A stretch of DNA of 36,247 nt from a virus, in IMG/VR virus record IMGVR_UViG_3300008259_000562, positions 1-36,247 of that record; one strand, written 5' to 3'. The notes beneath the pieces were generated by a model. It was not told the origin of the DNA and made no database searches. It was given only the letters and a program-made list of their open reading frames with translations. Positions 7,822-14,432 of the stretch are shown here, one piece after another. The translations under genes were made by a program, and so were the position numbers. Each line of letters opens with the position of its first letter. Position 1 is the first letter of the stretch.

Positions 7822-8054
7822 CTTACCAGGTTTTCAAGGTTCTCAATAACACTTCCCTCAACATTAAGATACTGATGCTTACGACAAGGGTTTGAAGCGC
7901 AGATATAAGGTCTTTGCGGCATTTCGGTAGCTTTCATAAAATCTTCTTCAGGTATCTCTACACCTTTGTATAAACGATAACCCTTTCTATTTTTGTGAAT
8001 ATAAGTAGTGTATATTCGTAGGTGTCTTCTTAATATAAATTCGCTGTAATTCAT
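7809..8054 (-). CDS. Hypothetical protein (81 aa)
   Basis: I do not recognise a family. The protein has a basic N-terminus (RRHLRIYTTYIHKNRKGYR) and a later CASNPCRKHQ segment with two cysteines four residues apart and a histidine, possibly structural. It overlaps the DnaA-like gene by 13 nt and follows a hairpin in the leader. Confidence 0.65.
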   Translation of the reverse strand: MNYSEFILRRHLRIYTTYIHKNRKGYRLYKGVEIPEEDFMKATEMPQRPYICASNPCRKHQYLNVEGSVIENLENLVRCGQ

Positions 8055-8068
8055 GTTAATTTGTTTTA

Positions 8069-8096
8069 AACACCCCTACCAAATGATAGAGGTGTT
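8069..8096. promoter_or_regulatory. Intergenic hairpin
   Basis: AACACCCCTA (8069-8078) pairs with TAGAGGTGTT (8087-8096) over 10 bp with one wobble and an 8-nt loop. No U tract follows on the minus strand, so it is more likely an attenuator or mRNA-stability element than a full terminator. Confidence 0.5.
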
Positions 8097-8104
8097 GGGG
8101 TTAG

Positions 8105-8398
8105 TTACTTAAGGAAGTCGGGTAAATCGTCTACTTCAGGCGCAGCGGGTATGTTGTCTTTCTTCGGTGCAAGTGTTACTTTGCCATCCGTCCAGAAAAC
8201 TTGTCCATTTCCGTAATAAACTTTAGGAACTTTTGCAGCCCTATCTTCTTTGCTTTGAGGTTTAAATACGGATACGTTTTGTCTGTAATCATTTGCTTCA
8301 TCGTTTACAGAAACGGTAACTTCAAAACCCTTGTCTGCTGCATTGAGCATCTCTTGTAGTTTTGATTTGGTAAAATAAAGGCTTAATAGTGTAGCCAT
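8105..8398 (-). CDS. Conserved small protein of the recombination operon, acidic C-tail
   Basis: In this 97-aa protein the first 60 residues look like a compact alpha/beta domain (FTKSKLQEML, then VTVSVNDEANDYRQNVSVF). It ends in an acidic tail with a hydrophobic tip (EVDDLPDFLK) reminiscent of the SSB C-terminal peptide. With the Erf annealing protein two genes upstream, a single-strand-binding or annealing-accessory role is possible. No OB-fold was identified with confidence, so the function is left open. Confidence 0.65.
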   Translation of the reverse strand: MATLLSLYFTKSKLQEMLNAADKGFEVTVSVNDEANDYRQNVSVFKPQSKEDRAAKVPKVYYGNGQVFWTDGKVTLAPKKDNIPAAPEVDDLPDFLK

Positions 8399-8429
8399 AA
8401 TTGAATCACGAGTTACGTTCTCGCAACGT

Positions 8430-8690
8430 TTAGATGTTATTCACTACCTCACGCATAATGAGGTGGAAATTCGGTTTCGGTGTTCTCATTACTTCCCCCA
8501 CATCGTACTTGCTTGTATCAATGGTAGGGATTTCTATTTCTTTAAGTGCGCTAAGTAACACACGCCTTACATCGTCTCTCAATGGTTCGCCAAAGATACG
8601 TTTAACGTGCCAAATCTCACGCTCTAAAGCTACACGATATTCGTGCGCTTGATTGTGGTAAAGGTCGGTTAGGCTAATAGTATTCTGCAT
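8430..8690 (-). CDS. Hypothetical protein (86 aa)
   Basis: This is a helical, charged protein starting MQNTISLTDLYHNQ. The ATG at 8690 gives a 17-nt overlap with the previous gene, the same overlap seen one gene earlier. An ATG at 8726 would add 12 residues. No family was recognised. It lies in the Erf operon. Confidence 0.6.
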   Translation of the reverse strand: MQNTISLTDLYHNQAHEYRVALEREIWHVKRIFGEPLRDDVRRVLLSALKEIEIPTIDTSKYDVGEVMRTPKPNFHLIMREVVNNI

Positions 8691-8898
8691 TGCGTATAGA
8701 TTTTTGATATTCCGCTTCCCTTTCATTATGCTGCTGCCTTTCTTCAGGTGTCATTTCATCCAACCATGCGTTAAGGTACTTACGAGCATCTTTACCCTCT
8801 CTACGTTTAACCCATGTGGGGATAATGCCGTTTGATCGGGTTGGATAGTTTTCGGCTTCGTGTTGCTCTATGTCGTGGTCGTTACTTGGTAGTTTCAT
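8674..8898 (-). CDS. Hypothetical protein (74 aa)
   Basis: A highly charged protein starting MKLPSNDHDIEQ, with a C-terminal helix (MTPEERQQHNEREAEYQ). An ATG at 8916 is also possible. The 8898 start gives a 17-nt overlap with the Erf-like gene. No family was recognised. Confidence 0.6.
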   Translation of the reverse strand: MKLPSNDHDIEQHEAENYPTRSNGIIPTWVKRREGKDARKYLNAWLDEMTPEERQQHNEREAEYQKSIRNAEYY

Positions 8899-9505
8899 TG
8901 GTAGCGGTTTTAACAACTTTAAATGATTCGCCTTTAGTTTTACAAGCCTCTACCACTTCGGCGATAGCACGAATGTGAGCGGGTAGTTTATTCCATACGG
9001 CGGTAACATCGGTGATTGATTTGCATACGTTGAAATCACGAATGGCTTTGCTTTTAGCTTCCTCCAATGCCTTACGTTCTTCTTCCTTACGTTCAGGGTT
9101 GTCTATATCATCTTCGTCTGTGGCAATATGGAAGTACTTTAGTAGGAAGTAGCGTTCAGCGTAAGTCAAAGCAGAACCAACACCCTTATCCCAATCGTTT
9201 TGACCGTTAGCCCCAAATAGGTTTTCGTCTTTCTCCCCAGTTTCGCAGTCAATCCATGTAAACTTCTGCATAACCTTAGATAATACTTCGGACTTGTTCG
9301 GGTTGCTTTTGGTAGCGTAATCCATGCGGGTGTTTTCAATGGATAACACTTCTTGCTTTAGGATAATGCCATGCTTATTCATTAACGGCTTTATAAACTC
9401 TAATACTTTAGTGCCCGTAACGTATTGGTAGTTGTTTCCGTTCTTATCCTTAGCTAGTCCGATGACTTGCGTTTGGATAATGTGTAATTTTTGGTAAAGG
9501 TTCAT
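8882..9505 (-). CDS. erf: ERF-family single-strand annealing recombinase
   Basis: The 207-aa protein matches the ERF superfamily: an N-terminal helix-strand region (KLHIIQTQVIGLAKDKNG), then the signature GSALTYAERYFLLKYFHIA followed by acidic TDEDD (about residues 112-137), and a charged helical C-terminus. ERF proteins anneal complementary single strands during phage recombination and end repair. The ATG overlaps the stop of the HNH gene (ATGA). The neighbouring small genes and nucleases probably belong to the same recombination set. Confidence 0.85.
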   Translation of the reverse strand: MNLYQKLHIIQTQVIGLAKDKNGNNYQYVTGTKVLEFIKPLMNKHGIILKQEVLSIENTRMDYATKSNPNKSEVLSKVMQKFTWIDCETGEKDENLFGANGQNDWDKGVGSALTYAERYFLLKYFHIATDEDDIDNPERKEEERKALEEAKSKAIRDFNVCKSITDVTAVWNKLPAHIRAIAEVVEACKTKGESFKVVKTATNETTK

Positions 9506-9966
9506 GTTGTTTTTGTTTTAGTTCTTTGAAATTGTTTTAATGGTTGGTTAAATAATTTATCGTAATCCCAATTATTTTTAATTCGCTTTTTAATTGTGTT
9601 TGCTCTAATTCCAGTTATTTCGGTTATTTCTGCCATTGTTATAAAACCCCAAGGAGTTTGCAATTTATTGTTTTTTCTCATGTTTCTAGCTTGTTCTTTT
9701 CTAGATGCCCATTTGCAATTATCTTTTGAATAACCTTTATTGTTATCAATCCTATCCAAAGAAGTGCCAATAGGTCTTTCGCCCATATCATTGAAAAAGT
9801 TAAGAAAAGACTCTTTCCAAGAATCACAAACAGTGATTCCCCTACCGCCGTAATTATGATAGTCCGTATATTTTACGTTGTAGCATCTTTGGATCATGCA
9901 CCCCCATGAATTATATGTAGGCGTTTGCCACATCCCATGTTTTTTATTATGATTTGTTTTGTTCAT
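9502..9966 (-). CDS. HNH-type homing endonuclease-like protein
   Basis: The 154-aa protein has the common phage HNH layout: RCYNVKYTDYHNYGGRGI (about 28-45), FLNFFNDMGERP, then SLDRIDNNKGYSKDNCKWAS with the His-Me/HNH-type residues (about 70-92). A C-terminal helix-turn-helix-like DNA-binding part follows (ITGIRANTIKKRIKNN, about 120-135). The start ATG at 9966 is chosen because a promoter box ends 4 nt upstream. Longer in-frame translation would run through the promoter. It sits upstream of erf as the first gene of the leftward operon, a position typical of a mobile intron-less homing gene. Confidence 0.85.
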   Translation of the reverse strand: MNKTNHNKKHGMWQTPTYNSWGCMIQRCYNVKYTDYHNYGGRGITVCDSWKESFLNFFNDMGERPIGTSLDRIDNNKGYSKDNCKWASRKEQARNMRKNNKLQTPWGFITMAEITEITGIRANTIKKRIKNNWDYDKLFNQPLKQFQRTKTKTT

Positions 9967-9970
9967 GATG

Positions 9971-10002
9971 CAAACATAAGTTAAAAGATATAAACCAACA
10001 AA
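9971..10002 (-). promoter_or_regulatory. Promoter of the leftward recombination/replication operon
   Basis: On the minus strand a -33 TTTG (10002-9999), a 20-nt spacer and -7 TATGTTTG (9978-9971) match the Bacteroidota consensus. The HNH start codon follows after 4 nt, which implies a leaderless or near-leaderless mRNA. Confidence 0.65.
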
Positions 10003-10010
10003 AATTATTT

Positions 10011-10069
10011 TTGCAACATATTTGCAAAGAATTATTTTGTAATATGGTTTATAAGTTTCAATATTGCAA
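10011..10069. promoter_or_regulatory. Palindromic TTGCAA sites, candidate operators
   Basis: Three copies of the palindrome TTGCAA lie at 10011-10016, 10022-10027 and 10064-10069 in the divergent promoter region (offsets 11 and 42 bp, about one and four helical turns). A fourth is at 10241-10246. They may bind the HTH protein encoded right beside them. Confidence 0.4.
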
Positions 10070-10071
10070 GT

Positions 10072-10254
10072 ATGGAAAAAATGACTATAAAACAATATGC
10101 GGTATGGAGAGGGATTTCCGTACAAGCAGCCCATAAGCGGATAAAGTCCGTTAAAAATTACCCTGAAATTAGAGGGGTTGAAAAAATTACAGATAAATTT
10201 TTTATGCTGAAAGTTAATAAGGATAAGGCTTTACAAGAATTTGCAACAAAGTAA
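10072..10254 (+). CDS. Small helix-turn-helix DNA-binding protein
   Basis: This 60-aa protein has an HTH-like N-terminus: MTIKQYAVWRGISVQAAHKRIKS fits helix-turn-recognition helix, as in the Cro/MerR-type mini regulators frequent in Bacteroidota phages. The rest is basic. It is the first gene of the only rightward block and is transcribed divergently from the main leftward operon, the usual place for an early switch or regulator. The start could also be the ATG at 10081. The partner site may be the TTGCAA palindromes upstream. Confidence 0.65.
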   Translation: MEKMTIKQYAVWRGISVQAAHKRIKSVKNYPEIRGVEKITDKFFMLKVNKDKALQEFATK

Positions 10255-10289
10255 CAAAAATAAATTAGGTTTATATCTTTAAACTCCCT

Positions 10290-10297
10290 TATCTTTG
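10290..10297 (+). promoter_or_regulatory. -7 promoter box TATCTTTG
   Basis: An exact TAnnTTTG match 22 nt before the ATG of the 86-aa gene. The -33 region (TTTA near 10270) is weak. Confidence 0.5.
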
Positions 10298-10319
10298 ATT
10301 TATCAAAAACGAAAAACAC

Positions 10320-10580
10320 ATGACAACGATTAACGAATTAAAAGCATCAACCACGGAACTAGAATTTGAAATGTTATCAAAAATTGTAGGCTATTATACT
10401 TTTGATGATAATATTTGCTACGCTGAATCTTTAACCGCTTCTGAAAAAGGTATTGTTGGAAGTTTAGTTAAAAAACGGTTGGTTTATGATTCCTTTATTT
10501 CAGAAACCGCAAAGGGATATAAAAGCAATTTTTTTCCAGCAGATGAAGTGTTAGATGTTTACGGTTTAGAGCATTACTAA
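10320..10580 (+). CDS. Hypothetical early protein, possible winged-helix (86 aa)
   Basis: An 86-aa acidic protein. The segment LTASEKGIVGSLVKKRLVYDS (about 39-59) resembles the recognition helix and wing of small winged-helix proteins, but this is a weak visual match. It has its own promoter box and is followed by a hairpin at 10600-10624, so it may be a monocistronic early transcript. Confidence 0.65.
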   Translation: MTTINELKASTTELEFEMLSKIVGYYTFDDNICYAESLTASEKGIVGSLVKKRLVYDSFISETAKGYKSNFFPADEVLDVYGLEHY

Positions 10581-10599
10581 TTTTTTTAACATTATAACC

Positions 10600-10624
10600 G
10601 CCTCGCTATCGCAAGTAGCGGGGC
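10600..10624 (+). terminator. Hairpin, weak terminator
   Basis: GCCTCGCTA (10600-10608) pairs with TAGCGGGGC (10616-10624) over 9 bp with one wobble and a 7-nt loop, followed by ATTTTA. The T tract is short, so termination may be partial. Confidence 0.45.
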
Positions 10625-10646
10625 ATTTTAGGCAAAACTATTAAAC

Positions 10647-10964
10647 ATGAAACACCAACAAATCACCAACCTCCTAGAACTGCACAAATCAGCAGTTTAC
10701 ACGCTTAACCAAATCAACGCAATCAAAGCAGACATTGCCCACACGCAAGACCGATTAGTACTTAACAGTAAAGACCCTTTGCAAACTACACGCACTAGGG
10801 CATACCACGAAGATCAGTTAAACGACTTGTTAGCTCAACAGCGTAAGCTGCAGGATATGCACGTTGAAAAGTATGCACACATAGCGCAGCAATTGGCTGA
10901 ACCGTTTGTGCCAAAGGAATCTTATTTAGTAACTACGTTTGAAATGGTTGAAGTATGTCAGTAA
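10647..10964 (+). CDS. Hypothetical coiled-coil protein (105 aa)
   Basis: This is an almost entirely helical, Gln/His-rich protein with heptad-like spacing over residues 20-85 (INAIKADIAHTQDRL, DQLNDLLAQQRKLQ). No family was recognised. It overlaps the next small ORF by 10 nt. Plus-strand early block. Confidence 0.65.
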   Translation: MKHQQITNLLELHKSAVYTLNQINAIKADIAHTQDRLVLNSKDPLQTTRTRAYHEDQLNDLLAQQRKLQDMHVEKYAHIAQQLAEPFVPKESYLVTTFEMVEVCQ

Positions 10965-11050
10965 CCGAACAAGCCATCTGGCTATTGCTTGAGAAAGCGA
11001 AGCCTAGAAAAGTGATACCGCCTAAAGTATTTGTAACTCCTAAACCTTAA
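10955..11050 (+). CDS. Tiny basic protein (31 aa)
   Basis: An ATG inside GTATGTCAGTAA overlaps the stop of the upstream gene. The peptide starts MSVTEQAIWLLLEKAKPRK and ends in a Pro/Lys-rich tail. Overlapping start and stop signals support coupled translation. Function unknown. Confidence 0.45.
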   Translation: MSVTEQAIWLLLEKAKPRKVIPPKVFVTPKP

Positions 11051-11053
11051 CCA

Positions 11054-11143
11054 ATGATATACGTACTAATAATAATTTACATCGTATGCCTCCGCCTTGC
11101 ATACCTATCCGTTAACCGAATGAATAAAAATGAAGAGTTATGA
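11054..11143 (+). CDS. Tiny membrane peptide (29 aa)
   Basis: It begins MIYVLIIIYIVCLRLAYL, a single predicted transmembrane helix (residues 2-19), followed by a short basic/acidic tail. It starts 3 nt after the previous stop and its own stop overlaps the next ATG (ATGA), so it fits the operon well. Function unknown. Confidence 0.5.
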   Translation: MIYVLIIIYIVCLRLAYLSVNRMNKNEEL

Positions 11144-11355
11144 AAGTAATGTGTATAGATGATAAATTTACCATTATAAAGAATCATCCTAAATATGGCG
11201 AAGTAGTAACTGCTAAGCAATCCCCGATTGTTGCAGATGCTTATATTTTAGCTGAATATATGGAAGACCCAAATGGCATTAGTAATCATTTTCGTAAAAG
11301 ACGATTCATCCCCCTTTCCGACATTGACGAAACAGAATTAGTTAAAGAGCGTTAA
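11140..11355 (+). CDS. Conserved Bacteroidota-phage protein (71 aa)
   Basis: This 71-aa protein has a beta-rich SH3-like pattern: MKVMCIDDK, a central GEVVTAKQSPIVADAYILAEY, and a C-terminal RRFIPLSDIDETELV. Proteins with the same layout and the ending FxPLSDIDE are frequent in Bacteroidota phages and mobile elements. No biochemical role is known to me. The ATG overlaps the stop of the tiny membrane peptide. Confidence 0.75.
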   Translation: MKVMCIDDKFTIIKNHPKYGEVVTAKQSPIVADAYILAEYMEDPNGISNHFRKRRFIPLSDIDETELVKER

Positions 11356-11381
11356 TTAGTAACCCAATAAACATTTAATTT

Positions 11382-11552
11382 ATGAAATGGATTTCAGTAA
11401 AAGAACGATTACCTGAAAGCGGGGAATATTTAAAAGTAATAACCTTAACAGAATTTGGTGAGGGCATTGAATATTGGAAGTCATCTTATTGGGAATCCGA
11501 TAACCATCCTAATCCTCTTTGCTATCCTTTGCCACTTGATTATTCGTGGTGA
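11382..11552 (+). CDS. DUF551-like small protein
   Basis: This 56-aa ORF opens with MKWISVKERLPESGEYLKV, the characteristic DUF551 start (WISV-x-x-RLP-x-x-G). It is rich in Trp/Tyr/Pro. DUF551 proteins are common in phages and have no established function. It is the last gene of the rightward block and is followed by a strong terminator hairpin. Confidence 0.75.
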   Translation: MKWISVKERLPESGEYLKVITLTEFGEGIEYWKSSYWESDNHPNPLCYPLPLDYSW

Positions 11553-11579
11553 GGATAGTGGGGATGCTGACTAGCACAC

Positions 11580-11606
11580 GCCTACCCTAATCGGTAGGCT
11601 TTTTTA
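11580..11606 (+). terminator. Rho-independent terminator of the rightward block
   Basis: GCCTACC (11580-11586) pairs perfectly with GGTAGGC (11593-11599) across a 6-nt loop and is followed by six T residues. It sits between the converging plus block and the minus gene ending at 11604. Confidence 0.85.
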
Positions 11607-11852
11607 TTCCTCATCATCCTCAAACTCCACTTCATACAAGTCTTTAATACAACTATCAATAAGCCTTAAACTACGCTTCATTATGCGCTTAACCATAGCT
11701 TGTTCGCTTTTGCTCATCATTGCGGTATCAAGATCAACCACGCTGCTAATGGCGTAGAATGAACACGCTATTAACTCGCTTTGCGAAGTCGTTTCAAAGT
11801 AGGCTTCTTCGCTTTGTTCTTGTTCATCGTTTGGTACTATTGGCGTTTCCAT
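11604..11852 (-). CDS. Acidic hypothetical protein (82 aa)
   Basis: A very acidic protein (ends EVEFEDDEE) with a helical middle (SELIACSFYAISSVVDLDTAMM and a basic KRIMKRSLRL). No family was recognised. It is convergent with the rightward block. Its start lies in the TTAATATATGG context used by other genes here. Confidence 0.6.
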   Translation of the reverse strand: METPIVPNDEQEQSEEAYFETTSQSELIACSFYAISSVVDLDTAMMSKSEQAMVKRIMKRSLRLIDSCIKDLYEVEFEDDEE

Positions 11853-11863
11853 ATATTAAGGCT

Positions 11864-12148
11864 CTAAGTTGTTGGTATAGTATTGCTAACTCCGCTTCTT
11901 TCTTCGCTATCTCCGCTTTCAGTTCTTCTTTGTTCATAGGTTTCAATCGTTTTCGCTAAGTACATACATAAGTCTAATGCTTCCTCGTAAGCGTGTTTAA
12001 TCGTTTCTAATTCGCTAAATGGCTTATCTAATGTCCCGCCGTACTTGTTAAGTCCTTTCTGCTCCTGGCGTTGCAGGTCGGCGTAAACTTTGTTTAGAAT
12101 ATTGCTATCTTCCTTAACTACTCCGCCGTAATAACTTATCTTTCTCAT
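11864..12148 (-). CDS. Conserved phage protein with MazG-like helical core (94 aa)
   Basis: The core QRQEQKGLNKYGGTLD (about 27-42) followed by IKHAYEEALDLCMYLAKTI (about 50-68) matches a widespread small phage family with a KYG motif and an H-x-x-EE-x-x-D helix. It resembles one half of all-alpha NTP pyrophosphohydrolases (MazG-like). Catalytic function is not assured. The C-terminal 25 residues are low complexity. The start is in TAATATG after a possible tiny ORF. Confidence 0.6.
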   Translation of the reverse strand: MRKISYYGGVVKEDSNILNKVYADLQRQEQKGLNKYGGTLDKPFSELETIKHAYEEALDLCMYLAKTIETYEQRRTESGDSEERSGVSNTIPTT

Positions 12149-12149
12149 A

Positions 12150-12221
12150 TTATACTGTTAAAATTGCTGCAACAAGTGTAGTCGGTTTCAGTCCTACATC
12201 CACCCCTTTAACCGTTCGCAT
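12150..12221 (-). CDS. Possible tiny ORF (23 aa)
   Basis: ATG at 12221 (starts MRTVKGVDVGLKPTT), with its stop in TAATATG overlapping the next start. The frame stays open upstream to about 12271 without an ATG. Only the coupling to the next start supports it. It fills most of the 145-bp gap between 12149 and 12293, where nothing else was seen. Confidence 0.25.
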   Translation of the reverse strand: MRTVKGVDVGLKPTTLVAAILTV

Positions 12222-12293
12222 CTTGCAGCCCAATCTACTAGGTCGTTTGTTCGGGGCGTTCTCTTTTTGAATTAACTTGGGTTATCTAAGTTA

Positions 12294-13412
12294 CTAAAAT
12301 ATCTCCGTCAATCTTGCTATCTGTCCGTTATCCTTATGGTGTACAAATGCCTCTATTGCTTTCGGTGCGTGTTGATAGCCATTTCTATGATGCCAACTAT
12401 CCGTACCACTTGCACTCCTAAAACTTTCCACGTTAACGCTCATTATATCCTTACTACTCTTATGGTGAATATGGTTGGTATAAACGTACCTATGTTTGCA
12501 AATACTCCATTCTGGTGCTTCGTGAGCCATTAATAAAGGTAAGTCTTGAAACTTTGCACCATCGCCATGCGTGTATCCCATTAAGTTATTACCGTAAACT
12601 ACATACTTGCGATGCGCTGGGCTAACATCAAATGTAATTCCTTTATGATTCCTAAACCACGCTTGAACAGATTGAGCCAACATATACCCGCTTACGTAGT
12701 CATGGTTAGATGGGTTGTAAGTAATATGCAAAGGGGCTATTGTTGCAAGGTGTTCAATCGTTTCAATGTATAGCTTAAAGGCAAAATTAAACGCATCGTA
12801 CCACATTAAATTACTATCCTGAAATGTACCGCTTGTAGTAGAAGATTTAGCGTTATCGGTATGCAGTATGTCGTTACCTATAACCGTTACTATTTTGTTA
12901 ATGCCAAACATTTTAGCTTTATCGGTTAAAGAGTGTACGCCTTGCAATACCCTTTGCCTTGCTATTTCGTGATTGTATTCATCCCCCGTTTCGTAAGCTG
13001 AACATAGTTTACCAATGTGAATATCGGCGGGGTTAATAACCATCAAATGATCGTGCTTAGTAGATGGCTTAACTGGCTTGTACTTGGGTGCGTAGGCTTT
13101 CATTTCGCCAACAATTAAATCGGCAATATCCATTAACGATACTTGCTGATTCTTAACGTGGATTGAGTAGTGTTTGCCTTTGTACCAATAGTTGCCTACG
13201 TTATCCGTTGGTATCCCTACCGCTTCGCATTCGGCTTGTAGACCTTTGTGTTTTTGGTTGGGGTCTTGTCGTTCTAAGTTGCCTTTTTCAATCCAATACT
13301 TTCTAACTGTTTTTATGTTACCCTTGTTTATACCTAATGCATTTGCAGCATCTTCTAGCGATGCGGTTGGGTGTTTGGTGTAAAACTCTAGAACCCTTTG
13401 TCTTGCAGTCAT
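12294..13412 (-). CDS. HTH-metallophosphoesterase
   Basis: The 372-aa protein has an N-terminal helix-turn-helix (about 1-45; LEDAANALGINKGNIKTVRKYW) joined to a calcineurin-like metallophosphoesterase. Metal-ligand motifs appear in order: ADIHIGK (D130, H132), VIGND (179-181), SNHDYV (235-238), YTHGD (280-284) and TNHIHH (312-317). Similar phage proteins are annotated as DNA-repair exonuclease-like or phosphoesterases. The HTH suggests a DNA substrate, but this is inferred. The gene stands downstream of the endolysin with a short hairpin-containing gap, so it may be read from the lysis transcript. Confidence 0.85.
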   Translation of the reverse strand: MTARQRVLEFYTKHPTASLEDAANALGINKGNIKTVRKYWIEKGNLERQDPNQKHKGLQAECEAVGIPTDNVGNYWYKGKHYSIHVKNQQVSLMDIADLIVGEMKAYAPKYKPVKPSTKHDHLMVINPADIHIGKLCSAYETGDEYNHEIARQRVLQGVHSLTDKAKMFGINKIVTVIGNDILHTDNAKSSTTSGTFQDSNLMWYDAFNFAFKLYIETIEHLATIAPLHITYNPSNHDYVSGYMLAQSVQAWFRNHKGITFDVSPAHRKYVVYGNNLMGYTHGDGAKFQDLPLLMAHEAPEWSICKHRYVYTNHIHHKSSKDIMSVNVESFRSASGTDSWHHRNGYQHAPKAIEAFVHHKDNGQIARLTEIF

Positions 13413-13434
13413 GTATTTTGTTTATTGGTTAGTC

Positions 13435-13449
13435 GGATTGTTTCCGATT
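13435..13449. promoter_or_regulatory. Short intergenic hairpin
   Basis: TCGGA and TCCGA pair around a 5-nt loop between endolysin and phosphoesterase genes. The stem is only 5 bp with no U tract. The role is uncertain. Confidence 0.3.
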
Positions 13450-13450
13450 A

Positions 13451-13990
13451 TTACGCTTCATTCTCGCTAATCTTTCCTACTACCGCCGCTGTAAACTTTT
13501 GCGGTCTATGGCTTATGTAGTTTGGACGTAAACAATGTACTAAACGGTCTTTATGGATTGGGTCTAAGCCAACTTGGTTTTTTTGATTACCCCCTAATAC
13601 GCTATAAAAGTTTTCGCTTTCGCTAACATAAAACCCGATATGCCCTCCGCCAGGTCTTTGAAATATCAGCACATCCCCAAACGCTGCATCTTTCTTATCT
13701 ATAATTTCAGCACCGTTCATCCCTACGTACTTTGCAGCCCTTAAATAATCGTAAGCGTCTTTGGTATTTAGATCAACTCTGCGCCCCGCTTCTTTCATTA
13801 CATGGGCAAAGAATAGTCCGCACCAAGCTAATTCGTCATTTGTGTAGACTTTGCCTAACCCTAAATCTTTAGCCCATTGTAGAATCATTGCGTTATGCTT
13901 TGAGCCTACTATTTCTTTAGTGCCAATAAGACTAAATGCAATCTGCATGTGTCGGGGCATTTGGTAGCCCTTTAGAAAGTTTGGTATCAT
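13451..13990 (-). CDS. Endolysin, CHAP/NlpC-P60-like (TIGR02594 type)
   Basis: The 179-aa cysteine-peptidase-like protein has the TIGR02594 pattern: IGTKEIVGSKHN near the start, catalytic Cys in LAWCGLFFAHVM (about 57), and GDVLIFQRPGGGHIGFYV with the catalytic His (about 118). YSVLGGNQKNQVGL follows near 130. It would cut peptidoglycan peptide or amide bonds at lysis. There is no signal peptide, so release needs a holin, and candidates lie just upstream. The ATG at 13990 is preferred over a TTG at 13999 because it overlaps the upstream stop as ATGA. Confidence 0.85.
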   Translation of the reverse strand: MIPNFLKGYQMPRHMQIAFSLIGTKEIVGSKHNAMILQWAKDLGLGKVYTNDELAWCGLFFAHVMKEAGRRVDLNTKDAYDYLRAAKYVGMNGAEIIDKKDAAFGDVLIFQRPGGGHIGFYVSESENFYSVLGGNQKNQVGLDPIHKDRLVHCLRPNYISHRPQKFTAAVVGKISENEA

Positions 13991-14130
13991 TTTATCCAAA
14001 GTTTAGTATTTATAAAAATCCATTCAGGTTTATCTGTACCGTATGGCCATACTTTAGAAAGTCTATTTAACCCGCAATAAAATTGCTTGTGGGATAGTAT
14101 TTGATGCATACGTTTTAGATTCAGCTTCAT
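13987..14130 (-). CDS. Small basic ORF A of the lysis region (47 aa)
   Basis: It starts MKLNLKRMHQILSHK, with FYCGLNRLSKVWPYG in the middle and an aromatic basic tail. It is joined to neighbours on both sides by ATGA overlaps (14130 and 13990). The C-x-x-L-N/A-x-x-x-KV-x-x-x-G spacing weakly resembles the two ORFs upstream. No known family. Confidence 0.5.
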   Translation of the reverse strand: MKLNLKRMHQILSHKQFYCGLNRLSKVWPYGTDKPEWIFINTKLWIK

Positions 14131-14270
14131 ACATCATATTTAAACTCGTTAATAAATAACTTATTAGCCCTACCATTAACGCCTTTATTACAAACCTTAC
14201 GAAATGCGTAATAACATTTCCACTTACACTTTAACTGCTTCATTCTGCTTATAGCTTCTTGTAAGGTCAT
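14127..14270 (-). CDS. Small basic ORF B of the lysis region (47 aa)
   Basis: It starts MTLQEAISRMKQLK and contains CYYAFRKVCNKGVNGRANK. It shares C-x-x-AF-(R/K)-KV-x-x-(K/R)-G-x-x-GRA-x-K with the ORF directly upstream, so the two look like tandem paralogs. ATGA overlaps on both sides. Three cysteines. Function unknown. Confidence 0.55.
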   Translation of the reverse strand: MTLQEAISRMKQLKCKWKCYYAFRKVCNKGVNGRANKLFINEFKYDV

Positions 14271-14386
14271 ATCCAATATTTATAAGTCTTTAACGCTCTA
14301 CCATACCAACCACGCTCACTTACTTTCTTAAATGCGTTAATGCACTTTATTTGGCAATAGTAGTTCTTTAATTCTATTTCGGTCAT
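14267..14386 (-). CDS. Small basic ORF C of the lysis region (39 aa)
   Basis: It starts MTEIELKNYYCQ and contains CINAFKKVSERGWYGRALK, the same core as ORF B. Stop and start overlap ORF B as ATGA. It begins 46 bp after the spanin-like gene. Function unknown. Confidence 0.55.
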   Translation of the reverse strand: MTEIELKNYYCQIKCINAFKKVSERGWYGRALKTYKYWI

Positions 14387-14432
14387 TTGGGTATAATTGG
14401 GTCGGTTTATGGGTATATCTTATTGGGTAAAA

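Noticed and set aside
9967-10134. N-terminal extension of the HNH gene to 10134
   Set aside because: The extension would translate the divergent promoter region and part of the oppositely oriented HTH gene. The ATG at 9966 directly behind a promoter box is more plausible.
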